Source: Pyrinomonadaceae bacterium
Lineage (GTDB): Bacteria; Acidobacteriota; Blastocatellia; Pyrinomonadales; Pyrinomonadaceae
NCBI GenBank assembly: GCA_019694395.1
Contig: JAIBCC010000023.1
Coordinates: 1 to 64,000 of the forward strand
DNA length: 64,000 nt
Reading direction: 5' to 3'
Under the pieces are notes generated by a model, which saw nothing but the letters and a program-made list of their open reading frames with translations, had not been told where the DNA came from and made no database searches. Made by a program: the position numbers and the translations under genes. Below, piece after piece: positions 51,102 through 59,663 of the stretch. Position 1 is the first letter of the stretch, and every line of letters starts with the position of its first letter.

Positions 51102-52889
51102 CTATTTTGAAACTCCGGCTCCTTGCTTAATAACTAAGTTAGTATCAATTTTATCAACCGGAACAACTTCGGTTTGTCCGTTTGCCCAAACAATTTCGAG
51201 TTTATCAATTTTGGCAGCCGCACCTAATCCGATGTGAATTGTCTGGTCGTTTTGCGAAGCATAACCTGCACCGCTGGTCACATCAAAGCGTTGACGCAAA
51301 TTCCCCGTAGTTACAAAAACACACGAACCAATCGCATCTTTTGGAGTTTTTTGTGCTGTATCGCCTACGAGCTTGAGTGCCAGCCAATGCGAAGTTGTGC
51401 TGCTGACATTTTTCAAAATCGCCGGACTACCATCCATTACATTTATAACAACATCAAGTTTTCCGTCTCCGTCAAGATCACTGACCGCTAAACCGCGACT
51501 GACAAAAGATTCGGCTAAACCGCTGTTTGGTGCGGCACTGACTCGCTCGAAACGATTTTGTTTGCCGTTTTTGAAAAGCAAAACCTGTTGAGCAAAACTT
51601 GTTCCCCATTGAAATTTATCAACTACCGGATAAACGTGACCGTTGGCAACAATCACATCTTTCCAACCGTCATTGTCAAAATCAATAAAGCTCGTTCCCC
51701 AGCCTAAAAACGGAATCGTCGGCTCGCCTAAACCGGCTTGAAAAGTAATATCGGTAAAATTGTCGTCTCCGTCATTTCGATACAAAGTATTTGAATCATC
51801 GGAAAAGTTCGTAATATGAAAATCAACTTTGCCATCGTTGTCAAAATCGCCAACGCCTAATCCCATTCCCGCCTGTTCGCGTCCGTTTTCGCTCAAAGCA
51901 ATACCTGACGGATAACCTGTTTCTTCAAAAGTTCCGTCGCCTTTATTGAGGTAGAGTTGTTTCGGCGTAGAATCATTAACCACTAACAGATCCAAGTCTT
52001 TATCATCGTCAATATCCACAAAGACCGATGATAAGCCATATCCTTTTAATTCATCTGTCACACCAACTTTATCGCCGACATCCTCAAAAGTTCCATCTGC
52101 TTTTTGATGAAATAAATGATCTTTTGCGCCTTTCAAACCGCGCGGTCCGCACATTACCGGCTCGCCGCGAAACTGGCAATAATTACGACCGACCGAAGTT
52201 CCTTTATCCACATCCAACGGACTAGGCGGCAGATTTGCCAAGTCGAATTCGACATATTGAGGAACAAAAAGGTCAAGCCTTCCGTCTTTGTCATAATCGC
52301 CAAACGTTGCGCCGGTGTTCCAACCGGAAACTGCTACTCCTAACTTTTCGGCAACATCAGTAAAAGTTCCGTCACCATTGTTATGATAAAGCCTGCAAAC
52401 ACCGTAATTTGAAACGAAAAGATCAGAGAAACCATCATTGTCATAATCTGCAACGGTGACTCCCATTCCCCAACGGTCATTGGTTAATCCGGCTTTTTCG
52501 GTCACATCTTCAAATTTCCAATTGCCGAGATTGTGAAAAAGTGCAGATTTTGGTGCAGGTTCGTTTCCTTTCTGAGCATTAATAGTTGATCCGTTAAGCA
52601 GAAAAATATCAGGTTTGCCGTCATTATCGTAATCAAATACGGCAACGGTGCAGGCAGTTGTCTCAACAATATATTCTTTGCTTGGATTACCGGAAATACA
52701 TTTGAATCCTTGTAAAGTTGTTTGCGAGGCGACATTTTCAAAAACTTTTGCAGCTTTTTCGTCAACTATCCCCGCTGTTCGTTTGGATGTATAAACCTTC
52801 GCTTCGCCGGTTGATGCTCCTCCCTGAGCAAAACCAAAAGTTGATGAAATCAACAACAATGCCGAAAAAACCAATATCTTCTTTAACAT
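51102..52889 (-). CDS. secreted FG-GAP/VCBS and ASPIC/UnbV protein
   Basis: 595 residues with a signal peptide ending at GFAQ (about 21). Multiple FG-GAP/VCBS calcium-binding blades follow, each with DxDxDG-type loops (DYDNDGKPD, DYDNDGFSD, DYDKDGRLD, DIDDDKDLD, DFDNDGKVD, DFDNDGWKD, DLDGDGKLD), forming an integrin-like propeller. The C-terminal ASPIC/UnbV domain (about 510-590) has AIGSCVFV and NDQTIHIGLG. The family is abundant in Acidobacteriota and Bacteroidota; proposed roles are surface binding and carbohydrate interaction. It is the upstream member of a unit with the TPR gene. Confidence 0.92.
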   Translation of the reverse strand: MLKKILVFSALLLISSTFGFAQGGASTGEAKVYTSKRTAGIVDEKAAKVFENVASQTTLQGFKCISGNPSKEYIVETTACTVAVFDYDNDGKPDIFLLNGSTINAQKGNEPAPKSALFHNLGNWKFEDVTEKAGLTNDRWGMGVTVADYDNDGFSDLFVSNYGVCRLYHNNGDGTFTDVAEKLGVAVSGWNTGATFGDYDKDGRLDLFVPQYVEFDLANLPPSPLDVDKGTSVGRNYCQFRGEPVMCGPRGLKGAKDHLFHQKADGTFEDVGDKVGVTDELKGYGLSSVFVDIDDDKDLDLLVVNDSTPKQLYLNKGDGTFEETGYPSGIALSENGREQAGMGLGVGDFDNDGKVDFHITNFSDDSNTLYRNDGDDNFTDITFQAGLGEPTIPFLGWGTSFIDFDNDGWKDVIVANGHVYPVVDKFQWGTSFAQQVLLFKNGKQNRFERVSAAPNSGLAESFVSRGLAVSDLDGDGKLDVVINVMDGSPAILKNVSSTTSHWLALKLVGDTAQKTPKDAIGSCVFVTTGNLRQRFDVTSGAGYASQNDQTIHIGLGAAAKIDKLEIVWANGQTEVVPVDKIDTNLVIKQGAGVSK

Positions 52890-52912
52890 TTATTTAAGTT
52901 GGATAAAACGAA

Positions 52913-53350
52913 TTATTCTGCATTCTTCTTTTGAGAAGCCGCAAAAAATAAGTTGTAAATATATCTAAAAATAGCACCAATGCTCAAAAAAACCAGCACT
53001 GAGACAAACATCGCCGCAAACATCAGTCCAAAATATTTTCCTATTTCAGTCCAGTTTTGTTTCAAAACCATCCACTCTTCCTTAAATTCATCTGGATTAA
53101 AGTAAGTTTGAGTAGAAATAAAAATAAAAAAACAAAGTGCACCAAAAAAAGCAAACTTTATTAGAGACTTAATGTGAAAGACCAAAAAACCTGTCGTAAT
53201 GATGACGATCAAAAGCGGAGCGGCAACAACTAAATTCCACCAATCATTTTCATCAGTCAAAAACTTTAGCCACTTATCTAAAAAATCAGTCGTAAAAATG
53301 GCGATAAATAAAAGAGTGACAAATCCAGCAAGCCTTAATCTATCATCCAT
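52913..53350 (-). CDS. membrane protein of unknown function
   Basis: 145 residues with about four hydrophobic helices (AGFVTLLFIAIFTTDFL, LVVAAPLLIVIITTGFL, FAFFGALCFFIFIST, YFGLMFAAMFVSVLVFLSI). It has short charged termini and no motif I recognise. It lies 23 bp upstream of the FG-GAP gene on the same strand and may share its transcript. Confidence 0.65.
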   Translation of the reverse strand: MDDRLRLAGFVTLLFIAIFTTDFLDKWLKFLTDENDWWNLVVAAPLLIVIITTGFLVFHIKSLIKFAFFGALCFFIFISTQTYFNPDEFKEEWMVLKQNWTEIGKYFGLMFAAMFVSVLVFLSIGAIFRYIYNLFFAASQKKNAE

Positions 53351-53445
53351 TTTTTCTTTATGAAAGTCTTTTCACTCTAAAAGAGAAAAGAGGGAAAAAC
53401 CGGCTCCCTCCATCTCTTTAATAAGAAAGCGTTTGGTTTAATTTT

Positions 53446-53802
53446 TTATCGTAAACCGCGAACATAACTTGCTAATGATGCAATCTGTGCAGCTTTCAAT
53501 TTTTTACCAAAAGCAGGCATATCACCGGCACCTTTACTAATAATGTTTTTTACCCGGGTCAAGCTCATCTTACGAGCCGTAATAGTTAAATCCGGCACAT
53601 CATATTCTCGTCCGAGTTGGGTATTGCCTTTACCGTCTGCGCCATGGCAACGAGCACAATTGCTGGTATAAACCGCATCCGCCATTTTCATGGGAACTGC
53701 TGTTTCTAACTTTGTAACTGTTGACGTTTTATTTGCAAAAACTGCCAACATTCCTCCTAAAATAATAATTACTGAAATAGTTAATTTAATTGTTTGTTTC
53801 AT
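53446..53802 (-). CDS. periplasmic class I cytochrome c
   Basis: 118 residues with an N-terminal membrane segment (about 6-24). One heme site, CARCH (about residues 49-53, CxxCH), and a distal Met in AGDMPAFGKKL are both present, followed by the closing helix IASLASYVRGL. Small c-type electron carriers of this kind shuttle electrons in the periplasm. No oxidase or dehydrogenase lies next to it. Confidence 0.92.
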   Translation of the reverse strand: MKQTIKLTISVIIILGGMLAVFANKTSTVTKLETAVPMKMADAVYTSNCARCHGADGKGNTQLGREYDVPDLTITARKMSLTRVKNIISKGAGDMPAFGKKLKAAQIASLASYVRGLR

Positions 53803-53876
53803 AGTTTTCCAAAAAATGTTTGATTTACTGAGATTGATTAAATTCTATTGTTTAACGCATTGGTTGGCAAGTAATT

Positions 53877-56800
53877 TCAACGCCAAACCGCAACAAAAGC
53901 ATCCGCCAATCTATCCCGCCACGCAGTCCAATTGTGTCCTGCTTCGCTTTCGATGTAAGTTACGTCAAAACCTTTGTCTTGCAAAATTTTGATGACCTTT
54001 TGCGAATCTTCAGTTCCTTCCAGATTTCCGTCATCAAAATAGAATTTGAATTCGGTTTTGCCGTCCAATTTTTCCAAATCTTTGACGATGCGTTCATTAT
54101 CAATCCAAAATGAAGTGCTTTGTCCGCCGATCCGACCAAAAACATTCGGATATTTCAAAGCAACATTAACTGCTGTGATTCCTCCCAAACTTGCACCGAA
54201 AACTGCTCGTCCGTCACGAGATTTGATTGTGTTGTATTTGCTGTCAATAAATGGAACTACCTCTTCGGCGAGAAATTTAGCGTAATCATCGTTTGCCCAA
54301 TATTCTTTGTTGCGGTCTGCCGGAGTCAAAAAAACCATAATGAAAGGCTTTATTTTGTTTGCTTTAACCAGATTTCGCTGTATTGTTATTGATTTCCCAT
54401 ACGTTTGATAATCATTTCCGTCCTGAAGATACATCACAGGTAAAGGTTGTTTTTCAAAACCATCAGGAACATAAATATTTATTTCGCGCTCACCATAAAT
54501 CTTTGAATTTAATCGCAGAACATCCTGAGCGTTTGGAGAATCTCCGGCACGATCATCCCAAGTCGTCGGTTTGTAATCCGGCATTGTAAAAAATGAATTT
54601 TCACCGCCGACACCATTATCAACTTTATTTGGATTCAAAGGATCAGTAATCCATTTGCCGTCAACGATGAGTTTGTATTCAACGCGGGCGGTTGGCGCAA
54701 AAGGTAATGATACAACTTTCAAATCTTCTGGATCAGGTTTTAGAAATATTCCTTTTGATTTCCAACCAGTAAAATCCCCTACAACCTCGACTGTTTTCGC
54801 CATCCCCTTATACATAAAAATAGCTTCATAAAATGGTTTTTCCTTTAAATAACACACTCCTGCTAATGGAGTTCCAACCTCTTCAAAAAATAGTTTGGCA
54901 GAACTCCAGCCTCTTCTTTTAAGCATTTGGCTAAAACATTCGGAATAAAGCCCATTCCTAAATTCTTCTTTTGAGTTAACTACCTCTCTCTTCCCCAAAA
55001 CATAACGATCATAAACAACTTTCGGTGTATCAAGATTGCGACCTTCTTTCAAATTAACCGCCAGCCGAATAAATTGAGCCATTGACCAAGCTAGCGGAGT
55101 TGCCGAGCCTGTTCCTTCGCCAAATTTGAGTTCGGGAACGAATTGTTTATCAATATTTTTTGGAATGTTCGGCGAATCCCAAACTTGTTCAGGAATCATC
55201 AAACCCTCATTGGCGAAACCTAACATTGAATCAAGCCGTGATTTTGCACTCGTATATAATTTCACTCCTTCAATATTCTCTATTGGCTTTTTGGAACGTC
55301 CGCTACGCATAATTGCAGATTGCAGACTTCGTTGGTATGTTAAATCTGCCCATGCAAGCTCATATTGTCCACGTTCACCGCTCAATAAAGTCCAAATTCT
55401 GCCTTTACCCGTCCATTTGCCGTCAAAATTCCAACGTTGTCCGTTATTGGGTTCGCCGTAACTATCGAAATTATAACGATAAAAACCTTCGCCGTTCGGA
55501 GTTTTGACACGAATTATTTCGTCAACGACTTTCAATGAGTTTTGGATAACCGGATCATCTGGCGATTTGATTCCCAAACGGACTAATTCCAAAAATCCTG
55601 CGTCCACGATTTCGCGCTCATCTTTCATCCCGTAAACGCCGTTAATTTCGTATTTTTCACCAGCGTCGGGTTTTCCGTTTTGAGTTAGGCGAACGTAATA
55701 AGGCGACTTTGAATATTTTCCGGTGGTTGTGACCGTCCATTTTTCAATGTTGCTCTGCCAATCATCAGCCGTTTTGAGCCAGAGATTAGCTGAATCTAAA
55801 TCATTATTTTTTTTGGCAATTTCCGCCGCGCAAACTAATCCCGCAATTTCGGCAGCAATGGTCGAAGGCGAATAGCCGCCTTTTTCCTCCCAACGTTCTT
55901 GCGGTGTGGTTGGACCGTTTTTGACGATGAAATCCGCCGCCGGTTTGATATGTTTTGCATAAGTTTCTTTATCAAATTTGCCGAGTTCGTGTGCCAGAAT
56001 CAATGGAAAAGCGACTTCATCCATTTGCAAAGAACCGTTGATCGGTTTGCCATCCAGCCACGAATTTTGCGGAAAGCTCCCGTCCGTTTTTTGCTGAACT
56101 TTGAAAAGAAAATCCAGCGCACGAGTTGCCGCATCTTTATCACCTACTGCCATAAAAGCCGTGGCAACCTGATACAGATCCCGCGCCCAAACTGCGTGAT
56201 AGCCGCTTGAACCGACTTCGTTGGCATTTGCACCGCCGCCCCACGGAATCGAAAGCGAGGCAATGTTTGCGCCCTGATGAGTTTTGTCCTCGAACGCTTT
56301 TAAAATCATTGCCGCCATATTAAATTGAACTTGATATTTTGGGTCAACTTTGGGGAGTTTTTCAACGTAATTTGCCCAACCTTTTTCGTATTCGGATTGG
56401 CATTTAGCAAAACCTTTGGTTAATGATTTATCAGCATTTCCAAGTGCCGTCACCAAATTATAATCATCGTTGGCAAAACCGATTGAAACCGTAAAATTTG
56501 ACGGCTCATCAATTTTTGCCATCTGCACTGCATTCCCTTTTTCGGCGTAAAAATGATCTTTGATCTTTCCAAATTTTCTTAATTGGTTAAGTCCGTCACT
56601 GATTCCATAAAACCCATTGGTCAGTTCGGAAATATTACTGGAAAATAAAACTACCGAGGCAATTTTTTGCTCCTCATTCTTTTCGTCCTGCGCCAAAATT
56701 CCCTTATTGATAACCTCTTTTCGATACGTCCTTTTTCCATCAAAATCCATCCGCTCACTTTCAGCTTCAGCCGCAGCAACGGGCGACTGCGCCCAATCAT

Positions 56801-57314
56801 ACATCCCGCTGTTGCCAAGCGAAGGATCATAGTAAACATATAAATTCAAATCCTTAATTTTTGACTCGAATCTGACATCAATCAAAACTGAATCCTGTTC
56901 AACATCAGTCGTATAGGTTTTTGTGATTTTCCACATTCCGGATTTTGCCGTGTTGATTTGCTGAAAACTCAAAGAATCGGGACGCAGAACTTTGATTTGA
57001 TGAGTTGCATTATCTTGTTCAGTTTCAACCTTTTTAGTTTTCGGATTGACCACCACAAACTGCAAAAGATGCACATTTGCAACAGTTACGTCCGGGTAAT
57101 AAACTTCGGTCATCACGCCTTGCGCGAGCGTGAACCAAACTTTACTTTTTAAACTTACTGAAGTTCCGATTCCCTGTTTCCCCGCCGTTGCCCATTGAGC
57201 ATCTTTACCGGGTGCGCCGGGAGCGAGCGTTTGCGAGACGCAAGGTAAAAGGCAAAAAGTAAAAGTTAAAACTAAAATGAGCAGTCGTAAAAATCTGAGT
57301 TTATCTGTGTTCAT
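53877..57314 (-). CDS. exported GH15 glucodextranase-like / E-set / esterase fusion
   Basis: 1145 residues with a signal peptide to about 29. Order: glucodextranase N-like beta domain (about 30-290: APGKDAQWATAGKQGIGTSV, VMTEVYYPDV), GH15 (alpha/alpha)6 catalytic barrel (about 320-790, with AVWARDLYQVA and EEKGGYSPSTIAAEIAG), an early-set CBM48-like domain (about 830-920: VEVVGDFTGWKSKGIFL, EYKLIVDGKWITDPLNP), and a CE1/esterase-D-like alpha/beta hydrolase (about 930-1145) with nucleophile Ser in FGASLGG and a terminal AGHNW His. It probably releases glucose from alpha-glucans and removes ester groups on the same polymer. The signal-peptide core is encoded by heptad-like DNA. Three domains with such different roles in one chain is unusual. 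Confidence 0.85.
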   Translation of the reverse strand: MNTDKLRFLRLLILVLTFTFCLLPCVSQTLAPGAPGKDAQWATAGKQGIGTSVSLKSKVWFTLAQGVMTEVYYPDVTVANVHLLQFVVVNPKTKKVETEQDNATHQIKVLRPDSLSFQQINTAKSGMWKITKTYTTDVEQDSVLIDVRFESKIKDLNLYVYYDPSLGNSGMYDWAQSPVAAAEAESERMDFDGKRTYRKEVINKGILAQDEKNEEQKIASVVLFSSNISELTNGFYGISDGLNQLRKFGKIKDHFYAEKGNAVQMAKIDEPSNFTVSIGFANDDYNLVTALGNADKSLTKGFAKCQSEYEKGWANYVEKLPKVDPKYQVQFNMAAMILKAFEDKTHQGANIASLSIPWGGGANANEVGSSGYHAVWARDLYQVATAFMAVGDKDAATRALDFLFKVQQKTDGSFPQNSWLDGKPINGSLQMDEVAFPLILAHELGKFDKETYAKHIKPAADFIVKNGPTTPQERWEEKGGYSPSTIAAEIAGLVCAAEIAKKNNDLDSANLWLKTADDWQSNIEKWTVTTTGKYSKSPYYVRLTQNGKPDAGEKYEINGVYGMKDEREIVDAGFLELVRLGIKSPDDPVIQNSLKVVDEIIRVKTPNGEGFYRYNFDSYGEPNNGQRWNFDGKWTGKGRIWTLLSGERGQYELAWADLTYQRSLQSAIMRSGRSKKPIENIEGVKLYTSAKSRLDSMLGFANEGLMIPEQVWDSPNIPKNIDKQFVPELKFGEGTGSATPLAWSMAQFIRLAVNLKEGRNLDTPKVVYDRYVLGKREVVNSKEEFRNGLYSECFSQMLKRRGWSSAKLFFEEVGTPLAGVCYLKEKPFYEAIFMYKGMAKTVEVVGDFTGWKSKGIFLKPDPEDLKVVSLPFAPTARVEYKLIVDGKWITDPLNPNKVDNGVGGENSFFTMPDYKPTTWDDRAGDSPNAQDVLRLNSKIYGEREINIYVPDGFEKQPLPVMYLQDGNDYQTYGKSITIQRNLVKANKIKPFIMVFLTPADRNKEYWANDDYAKFLAEEVVPFIDSKYNTIKSRDGRAVFGASLGGITAVNVALKYPNVFGRIGGQSTSFWIDNERIVKDLEKLDGKTEFKFYFDDGNLEGTEDSQKVIKILQDKGFDVTYIESEAGHNWTAWRDRLADAFVAVWR

Positions 57315-57320
57315 CGGTGA

Positions 57321-57908
57321 TTATTTTTTGATGCTGAATTTTCCTGAATTCCAGATTAAATCGTAGAGTTTCGCGCCTTTTTCGGTCATATCGGTATCAA
57401 CCGTTTTTTTCTTAAAAACTTCAATGGTTGTGCCTTTTTGCGGAAGCTCGTAATAATTCTTTTTTGAAAAACTCGGAATCACCTGAGTTGAAATATCAAA
57501 CCATTTTCCACTCTTGTATTCAAGGAAATAATTATCGCTTCCCATTTCAAATTCGGTTTGAATTGCCACGATATACGTTCCGTTCGGACGCTTAAAAAGT
57601 GCCATCGTCAAACAACTTTGCGCTCCGTCACAGCCTGATTTCCAATATCCGTTCGCCGTGTCTTCGGTTTCGAGAAAAGTTTCGATATATTCCCTTCTCG
57701 CTTTATTACAATTTTTATCGGTTTTCGGCTCGCAACCTTCCAGAGTAAAATATTTCTGCGGCAATAAATTAAAAAAATCTCGCACTGTTTTCGGTTGATT
57801 AGTCTGTAAATCAAGTGATTTTGATTGTTTAGCAATTGGCTGCCAATTAAATCCACAAACAACAAAACTTAAACAACCAATCAAAAGTGACACAATTATC
57901 AGTTTCAT
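57321..57908 (-). CDS. secreted protein of unknown function
   Basis: 195 residues with an N-terminal signal (MKLIIVSLLIGCLSFVVCGF). Conserved-looking segments are FFNLLPQKYFTLEGCEPKTDKNCNKAR and WFDISTQVIPSFSKKNYYELPQKG. No catalytic motif was recognised. It lies 6 bp upstream of the GH15 fusion, so the two are one operon. This suggests a lipoprotein-like or accessory role in glucan handling, by context only. Confidence 0.65.
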   Translation of the reverse strand: MKLIIVSLLIGCLSFVVCGFNWQPIAKQSKSLDLQTNQPKTVRDFFNLLPQKYFTLEGCEPKTDKNCNKARREYIETFLETEDTANGYWKSGCDGAQSCLTMALFKRPNGTYIVAIQTEFEMGSDNYFLEYKSGKWFDISTQVIPSFSKKNYYELPQKGTTIEVFKKKTVDTDMTEKGAKLYDLIWNSGKFSIKK

Positions 57909-57934
57909 ATTTTTTCTCCTTCAGAATCATTTTT

Positions 57935-58129
57935 CTAATTCTGTTTATCTTTCTTTAGATTCAATAGTTTGCGAACGATAAAAAAACCGTTGACTATAAA
58001 AATTACTGCCACAAAAATTATTAAAGTCGTGTTGGTTCCATTTCCCTGGATAAAATTAAATACCAAAAACGGAATCACCAAAACTAAAACGGCAAAGCTG
58101 ATCAGAAAAATAATTTGTAATGTTTTCAT
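57935..58129 (-). CDS. 64-residue membrane protein
   Basis: Two hydrophobic helices (IFLISFAVLVLVIPFLVFNF and LIIFVAVIFIVNGFFIV) separated by a short Gly/Asn turn, and a basic tail. It lies between two secreted-protein genes on the same strand. No family was recognised. Confidence 0.55.
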   Translation of the reverse strand: MKTLQIIFLISFAVLVLVIPFLVFNFIQGNGTNTTLIIFVAVIFIVNGFFIVRKLLNLKKDKQN

Positions 58130-58162
58130 TTATTTGCGCTTAAAAATTCTGATTTTCATATT

Positions 58163-59536
58163 TTAATTTCCTATCACAAATTCAAGACGATTATTTGATT
58201 GTTCATTAATTTTCTGCATAATTTCCGAGATTTTCTTTAAATCTTTCTCATAAATTGAAAAACGATATGTTACTCCCTCAAGACAAGTTGCTGTAAACTC
58301 TCCGTTTTTATCGGTTTTCAGCCAGACAAAATCTTCAAAATCGTGTCTTGCCTGATTACTGACATAAACCGTAATTCCAGCCACTGGACTTCCATCTTTT
58401 TTTATAACTTTTCCTTTCACAATTATTTGTTTCAAAGGCGGCGGCAAAGTTATGTCGAAACCACTCAATTTTTGTCCATATCCTAAATTTATCAAAGCTG
58501 CATTTTTAGAATCAGTTGAATTCGGATAGAAATTTTTTGAATACGGGTTGTTTTTGTCAGGTTGAGTTAAATCTAAATTTATTCCTAAAAAATATTCTCC
58601 TTTCGGGATTCCCTCAAATTCATAAAAACCTCTGTTATCCGTATCAGTCCCAATATATTGAATATTATTATCGGGATTATTGACTATTTCCTTTGTGATC
58701 AAAGTAACCCGAACTCCTTTGCCAACAGGGTTTCCCTGAAAATCTGAAACTTTGCCTTTGATTCTGCCATCAACTCTGGTTGCAATATTTATAAAATCGG
58801 GGCAATCTCTGTTTGTTACAGAATAGTTCAAATTCACCTTTTGCTTTTCTGTCCACCCCCAGGAATCATCTCCTACTTTGTGAGTTGTGGGCAATTTTAC
58901 CTCAAGTTTATAACTTCCCGTTTTTATATTCACAAATCTGAATCTTCCATCTTTATCAGTAATTGATTCATAGATATTACTACCGTTTTTAGCTATCACT
59001 TTGATATTAGACATCGGGACATTTTCTTTGTATTCGAGCAAGATTCCCCGAACTATTTCCTCAACTCTTCCATAAATTCTTGGTTTGAAATTGCCTTTTG
59101 CCAAAGAGCGTAAAACAGCAATTTCATCCTCTTTATTTTCAGTAAACCTTGTTCGGGTGCAAATGTCAGTATTGTAAAATCTCTTTTTTTCGCCATCGTC
59201 GTAGGCATAAACTAAATATTGTTCTCCCTTCTGAAACTCTATGCCGCACGCTGTTCCCTGACTGCTGCTAAAAATATCAATTTCATTACCTTTGACTCCC
59301 TTAAAAGCTTCATTAACAGAAAATGTTGTTTGTAAATCATAACGATTATATTCATACCCGAATTTTCTACTATCTACCGAATTTACAGATTTAACAGTGC
59401 CGACAAAAATAACTGGAGTTTTTCTGAACTCCGTTGTTGGTTTTTCTCTTCCCATACATTCACAGGCTTTTGCATTCTCAAAACCAAACAAAATCAGAAC
59501 CAATAAAAAGACCGAGCAGAAAAATTTTATTCGCAT
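58163..59536 (-). CDS. secreted TIMP-like protein with carboxypeptidase-regulatory repeats
   Basis: 457 residues with a signal peptide ending at KACEC (about 21). The N-terminal ~145 residues repeat the pattern of the protein at 26034-26504: Cys at the mature N-terminus, VGTVKSV...TFSVNEAFKGVKGN, a CGIEFQKGEQYLVYAY segment and DICTRT. Two to three beta-sandwich regulatory domains follow (ITDKDGRFRFVNIKTGSYKLEV, DNRGFYEFEGIPKGEYFLGI, KNGEFTATCLEGVTYRFSI). It is likely a surface or periplasmic binding protein. ATG at 59536 is used; the TTG at 59548 adds four residues. Confidence 0.78.
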   Translation of the reverse strand: MRIKFFCSVFLLVLILFGFENAKACECMGREKPTTEFRKTPVIFVGTVKSVNSVDSRKFGYEYNRYDLQTTFSVNEAFKGVKGNEIDIFSSSQGTACGIEFQKGEQYLVYAYDDGEKKRFYNTDICTRTRFTENKEDEIAVLRSLAKGNFKPRIYGRVEEIVRGILLEYKENVPMSNIKVIAKNGSNIYESITDKDGRFRFVNIKTGSYKLEVKLPTTHKVGDDSWGWTEKQKVNLNYSVTNRDCPDFINIATRVDGRIKGKVSDFQGNPVGKGVRVTLITKEIVNNPDNNIQYIGTDTDNRGFYEFEGIPKGEYFLGINLDLTQPDKNNPYSKNFYPNSTDSKNAALINLGYGQKLSGFDITLPPPLKQIIVKGKVIKKDGSPVAGITVYVSNQARHDFEDFVWLKTDKNGEFTATCLEGVTYRFSIYEKDLKKISEIMQKINEQSNNRLEFVIGN

Positions 59537-59587
59537 ATTTATATCCAAACCATTGATAAATTTTTCATAATCCTATCATTTAACACA

Positions 59588-59619
59588 AAAATAGCCCACC
59601 AAATTTGATGAGCTATTTT
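59588..59619 (-). terminator. terminator of the tricorn-like protease gene
   Basis: On the minus-strand RNA an AAAATAGC...GCUAUUUU stem extends through the loop arms with two G-U pairs (about 16 bp in all) and is followed by UUGUG. It lies about 45 bp beyond the stop at 59664. Confidence 0.75.
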
Positions 59620-59630
59620 CACTAACATTT

Positions 59631-59660
59631 CCCATCCGCTAACGCAAATAGTTCTGATTA
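59631..59660 (-). repeat. 30-bp REP-like unit, copy 2
   Basis: A CCCATCCGCTAACGCA core, at the same spacing and with the same trailing TCTGA-TTA as the unit at 17716-17745, directly behind a minus-strand stop codon. Confidence 0.6.
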
Positions 59661-59663
59661 ATA

